Below are positions 61,947 to 64,000 of a stretch of DNA of 64,000 nt, piece by piece. Each line of letters starts with the position of its first letter. The first letter of the stretch is position 1. Source of the stretch: Agarilytica sp045430345 (GTDB lineage Bacteria; Pseudomonadota; Gammaproteobacteria; Pseudomonadales; Cellvibrionaceae). The notes beneath the pieces are model-generated. The model worked only from the letters and a program-made list of their open reading frames with translations. It made no database searches and was not told the origin of the DNA. Made by a program: the position numbers and the translations under genes. The stretch is from assembly GCA_045430345.1 (NCBI GenBank), contig JAILXT010000001.1, positions 1 through 64,000 on the forward strand. Reading direction: 5' to 3'.

Positions 61947-62019
61947 GCGGAAATAGCTCAGTTGGTAGAGCACAACCTTGCCAAGGTTGGGGTCGGGAGT
62001 TCGAGCCTCCTTTTCCGCT
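61947..62019 (+). tRNA. tRNA-Gly (anticodon GCC)
   Basis: A 73-base cloverleaf: acceptor GCGGAAA/TTTCCGC with discriminator T, anticodon stem CAACC/GGTTG with GCC at 61980-61982, D arm AGCTCAGTTGGTAGAGC. The next three genomic bases are ACA where the neighbouring tRNA-Glu has CCA, so the CCA end must be added or repaired by the nucleotidyltransferase. It lies 9 bp after tRNA-Glu. Confidence 0.97.
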
Positions 62020-62026
62020 ACAATTG

Positions 62027-62053
62027 AAAAACCAGCCTTGTGCTGGTTTTTTT
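62027..62053 (+). terminator. Terminator of the tRNA operon
   Basis: A stem of about 10 bp with AAAAACCAGC on the left, a CTTGT loop and GCTGGTTTTT on the right, ending in a T tract. It begins 8 bases after the mature end of tRNA-Gly. Confidence 0.88.
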
Positions 62054-62158
62054 ATGCCTGTCTATATCACGTATATTCTCTGAACGTCACGCTGGAACCA
62101 TCTGTGTGAGCTGTAGACTAAGATTCTCCCATCTCCGCCTGCCATAGGATTAGGTGAT

Positions 62159-62974
62159 ATGTTCGGTTTTGAACCTTTTCAGCCACTCTTTACGCCTCAG
62201 GGTATGCGTTCTTCTAAGCTGCGTATGCGGGGTTCAAAGCCTTCGGTAGGCTTGAGCCGGTATGTGCATTCTTTCGTTCAAGTATCCGTGGATAAGCCCA
62301 CACCATACCCCGTGATCCCCGATGGCATCGCCTCTCTTTTCATCAGTAAGCATGCCACGCTGTTGGTGGCCGCGATGACCAAGGTGACCGAATTTACACT
62401 CCCCGAACCCGGAGATTATTTTGGTGTTCGTTTTGTGCCAGGGGCTATACATCGTATATTGGGGCTAGACCTTAGCGAGACGCGCGATCAGATTATCGAC
62501 ACATCGCGCTTTAAGGGGAGTGTGTTAGCAGGTCTTCACGCAAAGCTTTATCCCGCTTCATATGAAAAGAAGGTTGCCGTTACCGAGTCTTTGTTAGGTG
62601 AATGCTGGGCAGAAGCGGAGAAGAAAAGTGCTAAGGTCCTGGATATGGCGTTAAGGTTTATCTACTCAGCTCAAGGCAGGTTGTCTATTGAAGACGGCTT
62701 GGCGGATAAGCTGAGTATTAGCCCTCGGCAGCTTAACCGTATTTTTTCTACCCATATTGGGATGAGCGCTAAGCGTTTTGCTCAGGTGATACGGATGCAA
62801 AACGTATGTGCGTATTTGGAAGGGGCCCCCTCAGGCTCTCTTATGGCGTCTGAGATCTACGGGTATTTTGATCAAGCTCACCTGCTTAAGGATTTTAAGA
62901 AGCACCTGAGCGCCTACCCAGAGGCTTTCTTTAAGCGTTTTCAGTCCGATTTTTACAATACGGATAAGTCTTAG
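62159..62974 (+). CDS. AraC-family transcriptional regulator
   Basis: A 271-residue regulator. The N-terminal ligand-binding half (PVIPDGIASLFISKHATLLV and then DYFGVRFVPGAIHRILGL) belongs to the DUF6597-like group found in AraC regulators of uncertain ligand. The C-terminal double HTH has LSISPRQLNRIFSTHIGMSA and the second helix SEIYGYFDQAHLLKDFKKHL. AGGTGAT is adjacent to the ATG. It is followed by fabA after 41 bp in the same direction and could control it or sense a fatty-acid signal. Confidence 0.9.
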   Translation: MFGFEPFQPLFTPQGMRSSKLRMRGSKPSVGLSRYVHSFVQVSVDKPTPYPVIPDGIASLFISKHATLLVAAMTKVTEFTLPEPGDYFGVRFVPGAIHRILGLDLSETRDQIIDTSRFKGSVLAGLHAKLYPASYEKKVAVTESLLGECWAEAEKKSAKVLDMALRFIYSAQGRLSIEDGLADKLSISPRQLNRIFSTHIGMSAKRFAQVIRMQNVCAYLEGAPSGSLMASEIYGYFDQAHLLKDFKKHLSAYPEAFFKRFQSDFYNTDKS

Positions 62975-63015
62975 ATCACGATACTGCCATAACGATTAGC
63001 TTATGGAGTACGTTT

Positions 63016-63510
63016 ATGTTCTTTTCTCATACAGATATTCTCGAAATGGGCGAGGGGGCCTTTTTCGGGCCGGGTAATGCACAGCTCCCCAATTCTGAAA
63101 TGTTGATGATTGACCAAATCACCCACATCTCAACGTCCGGGGGCGCCTTCAATCGCGGTAAGTTAGACGCGACCTTTGCTGTGACGCCTCAACAGTGGTT
63201 TTTCCCTTGTCATTTTAAAAACGACCCGGTGATGCCTGGTTGCCTCGGGCTGGACGCGTTATGGCAGTTGCTGGGGGTATTCCTCGGTTGGTCTGGTTTG
63301 CAGGGCAGGGGGAGGGCTCTTGGGGTCGGGAATGTGAAGTTTAGTGGTCAAATCTTTCCCGATGCGGGGGCGATACGCTATGTGCTTGATATTAAACGGA
63401 TAATTACTCGCCCGCTTGCGATGGGTATTGCCGATGGGTGCGTGGTACTCGATGATAAAGTGATCTATCGAGCTGAAAACTTAAAGGTGGGTTTGCTTGG
63501 GGTTTCTTAG
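63016..63510 (+). CDS. fabA: FabA-type beta-hydroxyacyl-ACP dehydratase/isomerase
   Basis: A 164-residue hotdog-fold enzyme of unsaturated fatty acid synthesis. The active-site histidine is H66 in FFPCHFKNDPVMPGCLGLDA and the aspartate D80, matching E. coli His70 and Asp84. RALGVGNVKFSGQI and ADGCVVLDDKVIYRAENLKVG complete the family. It is slightly shorter at the N terminus than E. coli FabA (172). GGAG precedes the ATG. The usual partner fabB is not present; the neighbour is the AraC gene. It may be the main FabA or a paralogue. Confidence 0.92.
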   Translation: MFFSHTDILEMGEGAFFGPGNAQLPNSEMLMIDQITHISTSGGAFNRGKLDATFAVTPQQWFFPCHFKNDPVMPGCLGLDALWQLLGVFLGWSGLQGRGRALGVGNVKFSGQIFPDAGAIRYVLDIKRIITRPLAMGIADGCVVLDDKVIYRAENLKVGLLGVS

Positions 63511-63534
63511 CAATGGTAAGGCGGGTGCCGCGGC

Positions 63535-63676
63535 GATGAGCCTATATTTACGGGAGCGCTGTAAATATGTCCCTATACGCTCGGCTCGGGCTCCATGCTT
63601 CGCTCTAACGCCTATGTCCCTATAGGCGTCAGCTTCGGCATCCATGCCTCAGATGTCCCGAAAACATAGGCTCATC
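63535..63676. repeat. Structured intergenic element with inverted and direct repeats
   Basis: An 11-bp inverted repeat (GATGAGCCTAT at 63535-63545, ATAGGCTCATC at 63666-63676) encloses about 120 bases. Inside, ATGTCCC occurs three times and ATGTCCCTATA twice, next to CTCCATGCTTCG and ATCCATGCCTC motifs and a small stem GCCTATGTCCCTATAGGC (arms GCCTAT/ATAGGC). It lies between the convergent fabA and PA2817-family genes. It has no coding potential and may be a mobile repeat or RNA element. Confidence 0.6.
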
Positions 63677-63708
63677 CCCTAAATCTTCTATAACGTCGCA
63701 AAATTAAT

Positions 63709-64000
63709 TTAGTGCAAGCGCCCTTTTTCCTCCTGTTCCACTAACAGAACAAGCTGTTCGTATTCTGCATCTTCCTCTCCAGCGGCTAATAGCTCATGAT
63801 AGCGCTCCTCAAGCGTTTGGAAGTGAGAGATTTCTTCATCTCCGAGGTAATGCATACAATCACCGCCGAAATACCAAAATAGTGCACGGGGTACGCTGGG
63901 CATGAGATGTTGATAATTGCCGACAAGTTGTGAGAGCAGCCATTGCCCTAGATCGAGTTGTTCCTCTGCGGGTGTATCAGGCTCTTGGACTTTATCGAGT
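63709..64000 (-). CDS. PA2817-family protein (C-terminal part, start outside window)
   Basis: Partial gene: the minus-strand frame stays open from the stop at 63709 to the window edge. The visible C-terminal 96 residues read GQWLLSQLVGNYQHLMPSVP, then RALFWYFGGDCMHYLGDEEI, then a helical ERYHELLAAGEEDAEYEQLV. This resembles the PA2817 family of small gammaproteobacterial proteins of unknown function. The internal ATG at 63903 is not the true start, since conserved-looking sequence continues upstream of it. Confidence 0.75.
   Translation of the reverse strand, partial: LDKVQEPDTPAEEQLDLGQWLLSQLVGNYQHLMPSVPRALFWYFGGDCMHYLGDEEISHFQTLEERYHELLAAGEEDAEYEQLVLLVEQEEKGRLH

Noticed and set aside
1..64000. 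CRISPR arrays, insertion sequences, prophage or integrase genes
   Set aside because: No regularly spaced repeats, transposase, recombinase or phage structural genes were seen.

Overview
The window is a chromosomal segment of a free-living marine-type gammaproteobacterium. Protein sequences are closest in style to the Cellvibrionales (Saccharophagus/Teredinibacter-like), judging by DnaE, AccA, HrpA, AlaA, EpmC, MSHA genes and a moderate base composition. The taxonomic placement is inference from recognisable families, not from a search. No insertion sequence, prophage, integrase or CRISPR array was seen, and most of the window reads as stable core genome with pilus and signalling islands.

Layout. 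1-10.9 kb: a terminator of an upstream gene, an exported HEAT-like protein, dnaE, accA, hrpA and mlaA. 10.9-12.7 kb (minus strand): a secreted protein with a DUF1349-like lectin fold and a PilZ protein. 13.0-19.0 kb: a signalling island with a receiver-PP2C phosphatase and a STAS anti-anti-sigma protein (HsbR/HsbA-like), a DUF4136 lipoprotein, and an FHA / CHASE2-like Ser/Thr kinase / FHA trio. 19.0-22.3 kb: rnb, a periplasmic peroxiredoxin-like protein and trmL.

22.4-35.7 kb is a 15-gene MSHA-type pilus operon in the order mshI-mshI2(pilN)-mshJ-K-L-M-N-E-G-F-A-C-D-O-P, with many overlapping start and stop codons. It meets, tail to tail with 9 bp between the stop codons, a minus-strand minor-pilin operon: fimT/gspH-pilV-pilW-pilX-pilY1-pilE. 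The pilY1 gene is very long (1638 aa). Its von Willebrand A region is interrupted by three repeats resembling H-type lectin domains. Next on the same strand come gspB and gspA/exeA, a second copy of the ATPase/partner pair that also occurs inside the MSHA operon as mshM/mshN. MshE carries two MshEN cyclic-di-GMP-binding motifs. A PilZ protein and a GGDEF-EAL protein lie elsewhere in the window, so cyclic-di-GMP control of surface attachment is a likely theme.

46.7-64 kb is mostly housekeeping: a MerR regulator, gcvR, yheU, a monooxygenase-like protein, tusA, and a coupled run epmC-xni-pdxB-NAD kinase-like-methyltransferase. After these come a GGDEF-EAL protein, alaA, msrB with a Tag-like glycosylase, a DUF1499 membrane protein, tRNA-Glu and tRNA-Gly behind a near-consensus promoter, an AraC regulator, a stand-alone fabA, a structured repeat, and the start-truncated end of a PA2817-family gene.

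The most interesting content is the pilus region, where PilY1 appears to be a lectin-decorated adhesin and no mshQ adhesin gene is present, together with the partner-switch and Ser/Thr-kinase island.
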